A stretch of DNA of 64,000 bases from Pomphorhynchus laevis. Taxonomy: Eukaryota > Acanthocephala > Palaeacanthocephala > Echinorhynchida > Pomphorhynchidae. Positions 10,026 through 21,561 of the stretch are shown piece by piece. The DNA lies in the NCBI GenBank assembly GCA_012934845.2, contig WNNJ02002401.1, forward strand, positions 1 through 64,000, in the 5' to 3' direction. Each line of letters starts with the position of its first letter. The first letter of the stretch is position 1. The notes beneath the pieces were generated by a model. The model was not told the origin of the DNA. It saw nothing but the letters and a program-made list of their open reading frames with translations, and did no database searches. A program made the translations under genes and the position numbers.

Positions 10026-10930
10026 TACCTACTTTTAACAGCCTTTAACTTTTATTTTAAAATTCAAATATCTGCTCAAATAATTGTTTACTTAACTAAC
10101 AGAACATTAAATGAAACAGATCAGATAACCGAGTCTAGATATTTTATACTAAATAGAGAGTCTAGGTATTTTATACTAAATAGAGATACATAATAAATAA
10201 TTAATAAGATTTTATCCAATTAATATTAATATAACGATAAAATTTATAATTAAAATTTTAAATATAAATCAATTTTTATGAATTGACTAATAATATAAGA
10301 TGTTTTCGAATAGGAAATAGAGGTCATCAGAAGAAACTACTATGTTATCAAGTTGTCAGGTTATCTATGTTATCTATGAACCGATTAGAACCATATATCA
10401 GATCAACTAACTGAGTTTATAATATTATAATATTTTATAATTTATATCAAGTTAAAATTTAAAATAAAAATCAATTTTTATGAATTGAAAATTCATTAAA
10501 ATCAGGATGAACTGCCATTAGCTAAAATAGCTTTATAAAGCTACCCTAAAGAATTACACTTGGGCGTAAAAAGTATAGAAGCTACCTTTGGGAGTACTTT
10601 TTAAACAATCAAAATTATAAATATTTTAGTGATAAATGGGAATAACTGCTATGATAACTAAATGTGGGTAAATTTGTTTTAAGTAACTAATCAGATCAGA
10701 TAACTGAGTATAGATATTTTATATTATATAGATAAAATATATAATATTTTATATAATATTTTATATTATATTATATATGTCAAGTTGAAATTTAAAATAA
10801 AAATCAAATATTATGAATTGACCAATAAATAATATACAATGTATCAGAATAAGGAATATAAGTATAAAGGAAGAACTGTGTTGTTATCATGTTTCGGCCT
10901 CTATTCCTTGATCCAACATAGCAGCGGATT
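10026..10930 (-). repeat. Three nested or adjacent PLE-family terminal repeats
   Basis: Repeats starting with the AGATCAGATAAC / GATCAACTAACTGAG word lie at about 10115, 10400 and 10690. Each runs through TTTTTATGAATTGA or its variant to the GGTCATCAG/ATGTTATCA words. The middle one contains an extra 205-bp piece (10509-10713) that recurs inverted at 16741-16945. Confidence 0.6.
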
Positions 10931-11647
10931 TACAATATATTCGTATTTTACAATATATTAATCTATAATAATTTATAGATTAGATTAAATTTCTATTATA
11001 TTATAATTAATACTGACTTTATGATGATTTTAATAATTTACAATGATTTAGAAATATTGATTCAGTATAAGAGAATTTCGATTTAATATTGATGAAGATA
11101 ATTATATTCTTAAATTTTCTTAATGAAATAAATCAAAGTTTACTGCCATTGTTTTTTTAAAAATAGTAAACTAATTATGTTTCCTAAGGGCATTGTATTT
11201 GTTTTAGAAGTTTATTTCAAAATTTATTTTTCTAAATCGCAGAAATAAAGATTTAGTTAAAAATTTGAGTATAATGACTATAAATGACTTTATTATTTAA
11301 ATTATTAATATATTTAGCAATAATATTCATATTTAAGGCATTTAAGTGTACCAAAGTAATTTATACTGTAAAGAAATAATTACTGTATAGAACAGTAACG
11401 TAATCATTAAGGATATATATTATTTATAATTAAAATTAATTCAAATAAATCGAATTAGACAAATAGAAATATTATTTATTACATTAATATGTATAATCTG
11501 ATGTTATATGTAAGAGATGCATAAGACTTAACATTGTGGTTCTACCTTTTTGTTGACAAAATGCTTTATAGTCGAATTTTGAAGCTTCTCGTTAAAGCTT
11601 TTTCGTATTTATTTATCATATCTTTTATATTTTTCTTTCTTTAATAG
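10931..11647. other. Intron sequence, no feature seen
   Basis: AT-rich rest of the long NAD kinase intron. I see no ORF, repeat or conserved word in it. Confidence 0.5.
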
Positions 11648-11830
11648 GAAACATACCAGTACTTATTAGAGAACGATTAGAGTGCCGAATTATAAGTTCT
11701 AAAAACCAAAGCAATATATCAACATCACTCGCCTTTAACGAAATCGTAATTGATCGAGGATCTCATCCATATATTACCAACATCGATCTCTTTCTAAACG
11801 ACAAATATATAACAAAGGTGCAAGGTGATG
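11648..11830 (+). CDS. NADK: NAD kinase exon with the NE.VIDRG motif
   Basis: It encodes GNIPVLIRERLECRI, then AFNEIVIDRGSHPYITNIDL and ends KVQGDG. NE.V.DRG is the family motif that binds the nicotinamide side of NAD, and QGDG leads into the next conserved loop. The acceptor is AATAG before 11648, the donor is GTATGT after 11830, and both ends are in phase 1. The next intron (11831-13007) holds only AT-rich sequence with a short palindrome near 12412-12450. Confidence 0.95.
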
Positions 11831-13007
11831 GTATGTACATACAAATCGGAATTAATTAATACTTAATTAATTAATTTTTAAATTAATTAATTTAATTCGA
11901 TAATTTTTACATAAATTTTTGATTAAAAATATATTTTGCTTAGTGTCACGAAATTAAGCGTATAATTGTAATAAATATTTAGATATTTTTATTTTTAAAT
12001 ATTTAAAATAAATGTTTTGCTAATATACCGGGATCTACTCTAAATTTAAACCAGATATCATTCATTAGACAATTGGATATCCTGTGGTTACTGCTAAATC
12101 AATCACTTACATAACTGATTGTTAGATAATACTTATGCTTTAAACAAGAAAGTACTTGATATGTTTCAACTTGTTTTATATAAATCAAACCATAATGACC
12201 AAGACAAGTGTATCATTGACACCCTTATCCATTGAATGAAATAATGCCTCTATTTAGTGTAGTAAGTTCGAAATTACATGTAGTCAACATGAATCAAAGG
12301 AAACAGTTGTCGCAATCTAAATGAATAGTGCAAAACTACTATTAATTGTTGCTGAAATTTCAATCAATACAAGCGTCATCGTTCATTCTAGTACGGACTA
12401 AATGCTTATACCCAAAAATTAGTTTTTGGGTTTAATTTTTAAACCCAAAAATTAACATTTAACTTAATGCCTGCTGCATTAAGTTACATTTTTTGATTTC
12501 ATAAAGTAAATCAAAGAAATTCATTTAAATTGATACAAAATGCAGAGACCGAACATTAAATATGAATTTCAATTTCATTATAATTGAATTATAAAAATGT
12601 TATCCGTAATGTTAATTTGATTTATTGATTTTATAATTTAAATTAATCGTAATTATATATTACATTTCAACAAAATATATGATAACTTTCTTCTACTTAC
12701 TAAATTATCGATTGTGGTCATTTCAATTTTATGAAAAAGTAGAAGTCTTAAATATAGAATTTAAAATTGCTTTAGTAATTTTTCATTTGCTCAAATACCT
12801 TAAATTTACTGTTAAATCTAGATGTTTAAACATGATAAATCTTAGTGTTCATTAAGCATGAAACAAATTGTTTTGATCATAATACAGAAAAACATTTGTT
12901 TAACTTGTGTTAAACAAATGTTAAGATAAACTCACATTTATTACAAACACCTATACAAACTTGATTCATATTATAATGCGAAGGGCTTCACATCTCTTAT
13001 ATTCAAG

Positions 13008-13165
13008 GCCTGATAATATCGACACCTACGGGATCAACAGCTTATGCTATGGCCGCCGGTGCCTCAATGGTTCATCCAAATGTTGATGCAATTGTAATAT
13101 GTCCAATTTGCCCACATTCATTATCATTTAGACCAATTGTTGTTCCGCAAAAAGTCAAGTTAAAA
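13008..13165 (+). CDS. NADK: NAD kinase exon with STPTGSTAY
   Basis: It encodes [20 protein letters not shown] and then [15 protein letters not shown], the strongest family signature. Thr-Gly-Ser-Thr-Ala-Tyr contacts the NAD adenine and ribose. The acceptor is TTCAAG before 13008 (codon Gly split 1/2) and the donor is GTATGT after 13165, phase 0. Confidence 0.97.
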
Positions 13166-13384
13166 GTATGTCTACTGTTTTAATTTGTTTAATTTGTTTG
13201 GCATGATTTATTTATTAATTAATGATTTAAAATTCATTTATTATTTTAATTTTAACATTTTAGTATTTTCTCTATTTTAACTATGTCAAAATAGTTAAAG
13301 ATTTATGAAAATTTATATAGTTGTTTATTATTTATTATACTGCCAATATTAATTATCAATATTATATTGGCCAATATACATTCT

Positions 13385-13460
13385 GACAATTCCTTGTACC
13401 ACATCATTCAATCCTAATAGGTACATGGAATTAAGCGTTTTAATCCAAAAATCTTTGATA
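13385..13460 (-). mobile_element. PLE C-terminal scrap in a NAD kinase intron
   Basis: The minus strand encodes DFWIKTLNSMYLLGLND-like sequence, the conserved end of Penelope-like endonuclease domains. Near-copies lie at 15116-15200 and 15270-15330, so the same element tail was deposited three times within 2 kb. Confidence 0.5.
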
Positions 13461-14160
13461 ACTGTCTATTATACAACATATTATGACATAGTTAATTAAT
13501 TAATTGTATCATTAATTTGTTTAATTAAATCAATATTTTAGTTTTTTATTTAATTAATGCTTGCTAATAATAAATTGATTCCGCAGTTGATTTATATTTC
13601 GCAGTTGATTGTTTGTACTAGAACCGTTGACGAAGAATAAAACTGCTATTTTAAAATAGCAGTTTCGTCATTTAAATGTTCTATCTTTTAGACGTCTTTT
13701 AGGTGAAATTGCTCAACCATTTCGCTGTAATAAGAAAATTGGCAATTTATTGTTTTAGCAATGATAATGACTTTCAAGGTCTACCTTATTTTTAGCTGAT
13801 ATATTTTTATATTAAGTGAAGCTTATTATATTTTATTGATGCTTACGTCTTCTAGATGTCTTACTAACACGTTATATTTCACATATTTTATTATGATAAA
13901 ATATGATATTTTGATATGATAGTATGATAATTATTATGATAAATTTCACATATTTTATTAACACGTTAGAGTTATAACACAGCTATGATAGTACAGAATC
14001 TTTAAAAATTGTTGATGGATATGAGTAATGATAAATTGATATTAATTTAAAATATCTCTTATGGCAACGATATAGACACCGTGAAAGAAATAAAAAATTA
14101 AGATACTAACATAAACATCTTTGTAGCCATTTAAAGTAATTTATAATTATTTGTGTATAG
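13461..14160. other. Intron sequence, no gene seen
   Basis: AT-rich, with short imperfect repeats such as ATATGATATTTTGATATGAT near 13900. Nothing coding was found. Confidence 0.5.
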
Positions 14161-14243
14161 TTGATAATATCGGAGTCATCACGTAATTCTGCTTACATTT
14201 CTATTGACGGACATTTTATTAGAGAAGTGGAACCATCTGCGTC
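14161..14243 (+). CDS. NADK: NAD kinase exon with the SIDG motif
   Basis: It encodes LIISESSRNSAYISIDGHFI and then REVEPSA. The S.DG motif is the C-terminal beta-sandwich signature of the family. The acceptor is GTATAG before 14161 and the donor is GTAAGT from 14244 (phase 2). The following 1.86 kb intron carries the GIY-YIG fragment of a PLE on the opposite strand. Confidence 0.93.
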
Positions 14244-15115
14244 GTAAGTTATAAAGCTCCTACAAATTTTAATTTTTACTAATAAATTGAAATTAATTTA
14301 AATTTTCATTTGTGATTTTTATTTGAATGAACCATGATTTACTTTAGGTAAGAAAATTAAAGTTTTTCATTAAAATTATTTTATTGAAGTAAATTTGTTA
14401 AAAATTATCAAAGGTTTTTAAGCTACTACCGCAATCTCCCAGAATGAATTAATTATTTACAAAAATGTAATGCTCAATAAATAAAAATCGAAATATCTTC
14501 ACACTTGAGTTCTCATCATATACATGAAAGAGACCAAATTCACTTTGATTATTGTGATATACGATACAAAACCGAAATCATTTAAAAGATAAGCATTAAT
14601 TCTTAAATAACATTGGTTTTCCGAATCAAATATTTTATCTGACATAAGTACTGTAGGCAAGTTACGAATATATAGATGATTTATCAGTCGACAAATATAA
14701 AGACATTGAAGATAAGGCTATTTAAAAATATGTAAAATGTAAAATCAATAAAATAATTCCAAGAATAAAATTATTAGTATCATTAGATTGCTTAATAAAT
14801 GGATGTGAAATAAATGAACATATCTAATAAATGTTAAATCACGAAGAAATTATCATAACCCCCTTATCAATATTTTCATTATTATATACATTTGCTCTAA
14901 CTCGTATAAAATACATAAAATTGATGTTTTATTTTAATAATTTAAGTTTTATTTTTTAATTGAAAAGTTAATGCTTTTTGGCACTCAAGTTTAATTATTA
15001 AAACAAATTTTTTTTGATGTCGTAGCTTACGCTGGTAATTTTAAATATATTTTATAAATTGGTTTGCGTTTATCCGGATTATAATAATAATCTGTAATAA
15101 TAATTTATTTACTAC
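14244..15115. other. Intron sequence, no feature seen
   Basis: AT-rich intron sequence without ORF or recognisable repeat. Confidence 0.5.
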
Positions 15116-15735
15116 TTATGCACATTCTTTGTACCATGTCACTCAATCCTAATGTGTACATAAAATTAAGCGTTTTAATCCAAAAATCTTCTCTTCAACC
15201 AAATTATTGCCCGATTACAGTATTTTATATTACAATAACTGTCTATTATACAGCTTAAACTATCATATTTAAACTACCATATAGGTACATGGAATTAAGC
15301 GTTTTAATCCAAAAATCTTCTCTATCTAATAGTTTTTAATTTAATATTGCCTTATTGTCTTCAATAATATGTTCTAAAATAAAAAATTTACAGTTTTTAA
15401 TATCATGTCCTATTAATCTCATATGTTTATGAAATATAGTTTGACTATTATGCTGTATATTATATATGTGTTGCCTAAACCTAGTTTTTAACATTTGATA
15501 TGTTTTTCCTATATATTGCAATCCACATGTACATTGTATAAGATACACTACACCTGCGGTATTGCAGTTACAATTATTATTAATATTTAATGAAAAACAT
15601 TTGTTTGTCGTATTACTTACAATACAATTATTATTTATAACATCACAAACTATACAACCTTTTCTGTTACATTTAAAATATCTAAAATTAAAATCATTAG
15701 TACTTACGTATTTTCCCAATTTGGTTAAGTACATG
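15116..15735 (-). mobile_element. PLE GIY-YIG endonuclease domain plus duplicated tail
   Basis: The minus-strand frame 15735-15336 encodes a Cys cluster (FKCNRKGCIVCD...CNCN) followed by GVVYLIQCTCGLQYIGKTYQ and LKTRFRQH. This is the GIY-YIG nuclease fold of Penelope-like elements with the zinc-like Cys knot in front. GIY is here GVVYLI..LQYIG, the arginine is in LKTRFRQH, and the tail DFWIKTLNSMYLYG follows at 15330-15270. A second tail copy is at 15116-15200. Such enzymes nick the target DNA for reverse transcription. No RT lies next to it, so it is a detached 3' part. Asn/Ile-rich codon use matches the PLE RT family of this window. Confidence 0.85.
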
Positions 15736-16103
15736 TAACTTTTGTTAAGTCAATTTTTAACGTTGCTTTTTCGGTGTCGCCACCCAGTTTAGTTGACTCT
15801 GACTAAACTTACAACGGGCCAAGGAATATGGCTGCCCAGCTTAAGGCTGTTGCAGGCTGAACAAGATCTATAAAAGTCTATCATTTTCATAATTAGATCT
15901 AGCACCTTGATAACGTATATCTATTAACGTATAATTATTTATAATTTGTTGTCACGATTTTTAATGGTCAAGTTGAAAGAATTCAACAAGGAAATTAACA
16001 GTAAATTTGCTAACGTCTAATTATCATTGATGTAAAGATTCAATGAAGATGCTATTAATATTTAATATGTGACTGTTTAAATCCTGATTTCCGCATTTTT
16101 TAG
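15736..16103. other. Intron end before the last NAD kinase exon
   Basis: A GC-richer patch at 15775-15870 (GGGCCAAGGAATATGGCTGC) stands out from AT-rich intron and may be a scrap of a mobile element. No ORF. Confidence 0.4.
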
Positions 16104-16404
16104 CATTGAAATTATAACTTCATACAATCCAGTTCCTTGTATTTGTGCTAAAGATCAAATTGCAGACTGGTTCGAATCCTTGGCTCATTGTCTTCACTGG
16201 AATATGCGAGTAGCACAAAAGCCATTGTCAAATAGTAGTGAATACGAAGACGAAAATGAAAAGTCAGTTTCGAATGGTAGTGAATACGAAGACGCAAACG
16301 AAAAGTCAGAATCAATTAAGAATGAATTCGAAAACGCAAATGAAAATCCAGTTTTAATTACTAAGGAATATGAATGCGCAAACGAAAAACCAAATTTGAA
16401 TTAA
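16104..16404 (+). CDS. NADK: NAD kinase last exon with a 14-residue tandem repeat tail
   Basis: It begins SIEIITSYNPVPCICAKDQI and continues ADWFESLAHCLHWNMR, matching the conserved end of animal NAD kinases (DWF.SL..CL.WN.R). The acceptor is TTTTTAG before 16104 (Ser codon split 2/1) and the stop is TAA 16402-16404. From 16240 the protein ends in four imperfect 14-residue repeats of the form E-Y/F-E-D-A-N-E-K (42-bp units), strongly acidic. Human NAD kinase also ends in an acidic run, but a clean tandem repeat is unusual. This fixes the 3' end of the gene. Confidence 0.95.
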
Positions 16405-16619
16405 TGTATTGCTGTTATATTAAGCATTTTACCAGTAACATACTTTTAAATGTGTTCAGTTGCTCAACAAAAAGTCTAAATAGCACAGATTTGTAATTTT
16501 TGCGTTTGATTTGCGACCAAATTAGTTCACTCTATTTGTAAACGATTTCTAACATTTTTCATTCGACCCCAATAGCCGCTCTTATCTAAATTAATCGATT
16601 GAGAATTAAATTTCTATCT

Positions 16620-17050
16620 TCGAAAATCTGTTTCAAAAATTAATATTTGATTTTTATTTTAAATTTCAACTTGACATAAATACATTGTATAATTTTTTAT
16701 TATTTATCTTTATTTTTAATTTCTATATAATATAAAATACCTATACTCAGTTATCTGATCTGATTAGTTACTTAAAACAAATTTACCCACATTTAGTTAT
16801 CATAGCAGTTATTCCCATTTATCACTAAAATATTTATAATTTTGATTGTTTAAAAAGTTCTCCCAAAGGTAGCTTCTATACTTTTTACGCCCAAGTGTAG
16901 TTCTTTAGGGTAGCTTTATAAAGCTATTTTAGCTAATGGCAGTTCCTCCTGATTACCTCTATTTCATATTCGAATACATCTTATATTACTTATTATTCAA
17001 TTCTACATTATTAGTCAACTCATAAAAATTGATTTTTATTTTAAATTGTT
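16620..17050 (+). repeat. PLE-family terminal repeat with 205-bp insert
   Basis: It contains AAATTTCAACTTGACATAAA, GTTATCTGATCTGATTAG and the end words CAGTTCCTCCTGATTACCTC. 16741-16945 is an inverted, about 99% identical copy of 10509-10713, so the two repeats face each other across the last four NAD kinase exons. Confidence 0.75.
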
Positions 17051-17639
17051 CTGATCGGTCCATAGAAATACTCGGATATGAATTTGTTTAAGACATTGCC
17101 ATTGTGGAAATTTATTTATAGTACAAATATGTAGCATCCGTTAGTGATCTAATTATTCGTTATCGGTGATCAAATGGTTTAAGATTATAACTACGGTTGG
17201 TTTAAGGTATACTTTTTAGATAATGAATATGAAAAAATTATATATATCCACTAATATGAAAATAGTAATGTACTCGTATTTGCAACTAAACAGTTAAATA
17301 TTTAACTGTGGAAAATGAGTACTTAGTTGATCAATTGTGCCTTCAAATCTTTAATTGTAGCGCTTACTAACTAGTTACGTCTACATTGAGAAGATAAAAT
17401 ATAATTGTAAATGACTGTTTTCCGCCTCCTCCAGCAGAGTGGCTGCAATGGGTATTATTAATAAAATTACCAGATTATGTTAGAGAGCAATCCAACATGA
17501 TTACTGGCTAGTTTATAATAAACCACTCTAATAAGTTCGTATTTTTCACATGTAAGAAATATATTTAAGAATATCTTTAAGAATATATTTTAAATATATT
17601 TTAAATCGAATCAGATTATAGAAACTTTTTATAATGGAT
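17051..17639. other. Intergenic, no gene seen
   Basis: AT-rich. A short GC-richer patch at 17420-17500 has no recognisable coding content. Confidence 0.4.
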
Positions 17640-18975
17640 AAAAAGGGTATAAAGGTTGAATCATATAATGTAACGATAATCAATATGTAATGAGAATATT
17701 AGAAACATAATGAAAACAGAATGCAATTGTAAAAGTCTTAGTTTTGATAAAATAAATGAACATATATGTACCCATAATCTAGAATTAATTGAAAACAATG
17801 AATTAAGGAAAATGCTATCAAACGGGTATGAATATAGATTAAATAATAACAACGACTAAAATAAAATTTACAATTCGTTATATAATAACTTAAATTATTA
17901 CTTTAGTAAGCTGATTAATAGCTGATTAATAGCTGGAATATACCTAAGATAAACATTTGGAAAGATTATATATTTGATAAAATTAAAAATAAAATGAAAA
18001 TAACAAACAATTACAAAAAAAGATAAAATTAATAAAGATATGTATACAGAACTTACTAAATTAAAGGATAACTATATAATAACAACTATTGACAAAGCTA
18101 GTAATAACTTTGTCTTCATATGCAAAAAGCTTTATTATGATATACTAATGAAAGAGGTTAATTCTAATGGTTTTAATGTAAATCCAACATATGAACGCAG
18201 TGAGTTAAGTTTAGAAACAATTATTACAAGTCATTGTTCTATAATGGATAAAAAGGGTATAAAGGTTGAATCAGATAATAAAACTGCACCTATATTATAT
18301 TGGAATCCAAAATTACATAAAAATCCAATAAAACCTAGGTTCATATGTAGTGCTTTTAAATCTACATTAAAACCACTTTCTGTATATATGAATAAAATAC
18401 TTAAAGTAATTAAAGTACACTTTAAGAAATATTGCAATGTAATCGAAATTAATACTGGTATAAAACACTATTTCAGTATTAATTCTACAAAAGAATTTTT
18501 AGAACAGACAAAAGGAATAAATTTTCAAAATATAAATACATACGATTTTAGTACGCTTTATACAAATCTAGATTTAGTAGATATTAAAGAAGCGTTAGTA
18601 AAATTAATTAATCTTATATTCGGAAAAAGATATACATATATATGTTATAATAATTATAACGCCTATCTAACAAAAATTAAACCATCAAGTAAATATAAAT
18701 ATATGGATAAAATTGAATTAATAGAATCCTTAAATATTTTAATAAATCAAAATTATTTAAAAGTAGAGACATCTATATTTAGACAAATAAAAGGTGTTTC
18801 AATTAGTGAACAAATTTATCCAGAAAGCCTTATTCTTAACAAAACCAATATTAATGATAAAGAAGGTGTATATCTAGATATGAACATTAAATTAACATTA
18901 ACTAAAACTATTAATCTTATATTCGGGAAAAGATATGCATATATATGTTATAATTTGAATAATTATAATAATTAG
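17640..18975 (+). mobile_element. PLE with N-terminal and RT regions, catalytic part missing
   Basis: A small frame at 17710-17860 encodes MKTECNCKSLSFDKINEHIC and then LELIENNELRKMLSNGYEYR, the conserved N-terminal region of Penelope-like proteins. The long frame (18040-18975, 311 codons) has IDKASNNFVFICKKLYYD, NPKLHKNPIKPRFICSAF and NTYDFSTLYTNL, the early RT blocks. Compared with the copies at 47.2 and 58.1 kb, the stretch holding the RT centre (PMGG...YIDD) is absent although the frame stays open. The end repeats an earlier segment (INLIFGKRY). It can be only a dead derivative; the shared parts are nearly identical to the other copies, so the family is young. Confidence 0.85.
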
Positions 18976-19640
18976 ATTTGTAATAACCATAACGCCTAAC
19001 TAACAAAAATTAAACCATCAAGTAAATATAAATCTATGGATAAAATTGAATTAATATAAGTGAACAAATTTAGTGAATAAATTACAAACAGGTTTCGAAG
19101 AAAAACGATTTATTCATTAAAATGCTAATGTCGAATTAGCATGTTATTCCAGTATTTAATTATTTGAATATTGCCACCACAATAGATCAAAATTGTTAAT
19201 GTCGGCAGTAATTGTCGGTAGTAATTTTTACTAACTTGTCAATAGAACAAATCAGATCAGATTATTGAGTCTACAAGTCATTATGTTATGAATTGATCGA
19301 TGTATCATAATAAGGATTAGATGTCATCTGATGGATATTCCGCTATGACAAATATATCTTATATCCTATTATATAAGATTTTATGAATTGACTAATAAAT
19401 AGCAGACGATGTATCAGAATAAGGAATAGAGGTCGTCAGGAAGAATTGCCATTATAATTATATATAACTGTATGTATATAAATGCTATAATAACGCCTAT
19501 ATAACAAATATTAAGCCCTCAAATTGATAAAATTGAAAATAGTGATAAAATTGAATTAATATAAGTGAACAAATATAGCTTGTAAATTACAAACAGATTT
19601 CGAAGAAAAACGATTTATATGCTAATGTCGAATTAGAATT
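18976..19640 (+). repeat. Partial PLE copies and a terminal repeat
   Basis: Short pieces of the PLE coding sequence recur at about 18985-19065 and 19484-19590 (AATTAAACCATCAAGTAAAT, GATAAAATTGAATTAATA). A terminal repeat in the opposite orientation lies at 19249-19445 (CAGATCAGATTATTGAGTC to AGGTCGTCAGGAAGAA). Confidence 0.6.
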
Positions 19641-20454
19641 TCGTAAGGTCAAATATAAATAATATTGGACCTATGGTATGTGAATCAAGCGAGATGAACA
19701 AAACAAATTACTTAAAAAGCAAAAAATTACTAGTGAGCATTTTCTTGGATATATTTTTCTGGAGATAGAGATTGGAAAATTTTCTTTCATAACTGTTTTG
19801 ATTTAATAATTGAAAAAATATGAAAAAGATTTTGAGTTGAAATCTTTTTTGAAAAAAAAAGATTTCAACAAAAGAGATTTGTAAAAAAGATTTATAAAAA
19901 AGATTTATCAAAAAGATTTATAATTGTTCATATAAAAATGAATAATTGTACATATAAAAATGAATAACCCTGTATATAATGCCCAAATTATAACCATAAG
20001 CTATTAAGCTAGTAAAGACGGTTTATTAAAGAGAATTGAGATATATTATATTTTTGTTATGCTTTAATTAATGCGTAATAAACAAACCTTGAAGTTTATA
20101 TTTAATTATTTGGTTATATGTAATTTTATTACAAAATTGAATGAAAGACAAAATAATTATATTTAACCCAAAGTATAACCATAAGCTAGTAAAGACAATA
20201 TGTTATATTTGAGCTAATTGTATTTATAATGTTTAAATGATCGTTATTCTATTGTTTATCAACTTCATTACAATAAAATCATAATACAAAATTTACAACT
20301 TCAAATTTTACTAAAACAAGATGTATTTCTTCCAGAGTCTACTTAAATAGATAGAGTGAAAATTTTTTACTAACTTGTCTTTTATAGGTAGAATTGTATT
20401 ACCTACCACAAGGTATAATTGTATTACAACATTGAAATTAGATATAGATTTTAA
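19641..20454. other. Upstream region of the transacylase-like gene
   Basis: AT-rich with short repeats of AAAAAGATTTATAA near 19850-19925 and of ATAACCATAAGCTA near 19990 and 20172. No promoter element can be named with confidence. Confidence 0.4.
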
Positions 20455-21561
20455 ATGGTGAGATCAGCTATGGTGAGAAATGTAATACGTCATTCTCGTC
20501 CCACCCTTCCCCAAGATTCTAAGAATTCGATCCCTAGAAATGTAGATAATACGTGCAACTATTCTGCATTGATCCCTGACGCCGACGTAGTCGTTCTATT
20601 TCCTGGATACGGTGCTAAATTATCTGGTGATATTAGAAAATTCAAACAAATAAATGAAGTCCGTCGCATGTTTGATATTGCTAGTGAACGCTTGCAGTTT
20701 GATATGACAAAATTTTATCGTGAACCGGACAGGTTATATCATGAACACGGTATTAATTTAGTAGAACCAGTCATATTTTTAAATAATCTCGCAAATTCAA
20801 AACTCATCAAAGAAGCGAATTCTAAAAACATTAGAGTGGCAGGCTATGGTGTGGGTGAATTGTCTGCACTTGTTTATACCGGCTGGCTTTCATTTGAGGA
20901 AGCATTAAAAATATGTATACATCGATCAAATGCATTAGAGGACGCAAGCGTTCGTCTGGATAGCAGGCAATTGCTGGTACGTGAGTACTTCAAATCCGAC
21001 CTAAAAAAGGCCATTAAATATTCAAAGGATTTTTGCTTATGGAAAAAAGTTAAACAATCAGATATAATTTGTTCAATTTCAAGTTATCTGTATCCAGAGT
21101 GTAAAATAATTGGTGGAAATACATTGGCGATACAATTCATTGCTCATAATGTAAATTATTTCAAACTAGGAGCATGTACTTATCTGTCAAGTCCATGTGC
21201 AATGAACACCTCACTTATTCCGAGGATGCGAATTACTCTTCTAGACAGCATCCCTGAGGATCGGGATCAGTTTGCTGGTTCATCTGAAAAGATATGTTTT
21301 AGTGCATTCGATGGTAAACCCATCATAAAGAGGCATCAACTTAAGCATATTATTACAGAACACGCTAGGAAACCGATTAAATGGGAACAAACACTTTACA
21401 ATATTTATAAAAACGAGGACAAGGATAAGATTCCCGATACTATATTCATTGAGCCAAGTAAAGAGAATCAATTGATACTGAAATTTTGTAATTTACTGGC
21501 TTACCGAAAATTCCTTGCTCATCCATATTCAACAAAAATTGGTATTAGTGGAGAAAACTAA
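20455..21561 (+). CDS. Malonyl-CoA:ACP transacylase homologue lacking its catalytic residues
   Basis: This 368-residue single-exon frame matches mitochondrial malonyl-CoA:ACP transacylase (FabD/MCAT), which loads malonyl units on acyl carrier protein for mitochondrial fatty-acid synthesis. Fold landmarks align along the whole length: VVVLFPGYGAKLSG (residues 46-59), VAGYGVGELSALVYTGWLSF (128-147) and HARKPIKWEQTLYNIY near 303-318. All three catalytic motifs differ. The oxyanion GQG reads GYG (51-53). The nucleophile motif GHSxGE reads GYGVGE (130-135), so Ser is Gly132. The PSHCALM motif reads SSPCAMN (245-251), so the catalytic His is Pro247. The basic N-terminus with no early acidic residue suits a mitochondrial presequence. 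It could be a pseudoenzyme under constraint or a recent intronless retrocopy. A polyadenylation-like AAATAAA lies near 21611. Confidence 0.85.
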   Translation: MVRSAMVRNVIRHSRPTLPQDSKNSIPRNVDNTCNYSALIPDADVVVLFPGYGAKLSGDIRKFKQINEVRRMFDIASERLQFDMTKFYREPDRLYHEHGINLVEPVIFLNNLANSKLIKEANSKNIRVAGYGVGELSALVYTGWLSFEEALKICIHRSNALEDASVRLDSRQLLVREYFKSDLKKAIKYSKDFCLWKKVKQSDIICSISSYLYPECKIIGGNTLAIQFIAHNVNYFKLGACTYLSSPCAMNTSLIPRMRITLLDSIPEDRDQFAGSSEKICFSAFDGKPIIKRHQLKHIITEHARKPIKWEQTLYNIYKNEDKDKIPDTIFIEPSKENQLILKFCNLLAYRKFLAHPYSTKIGISGEN

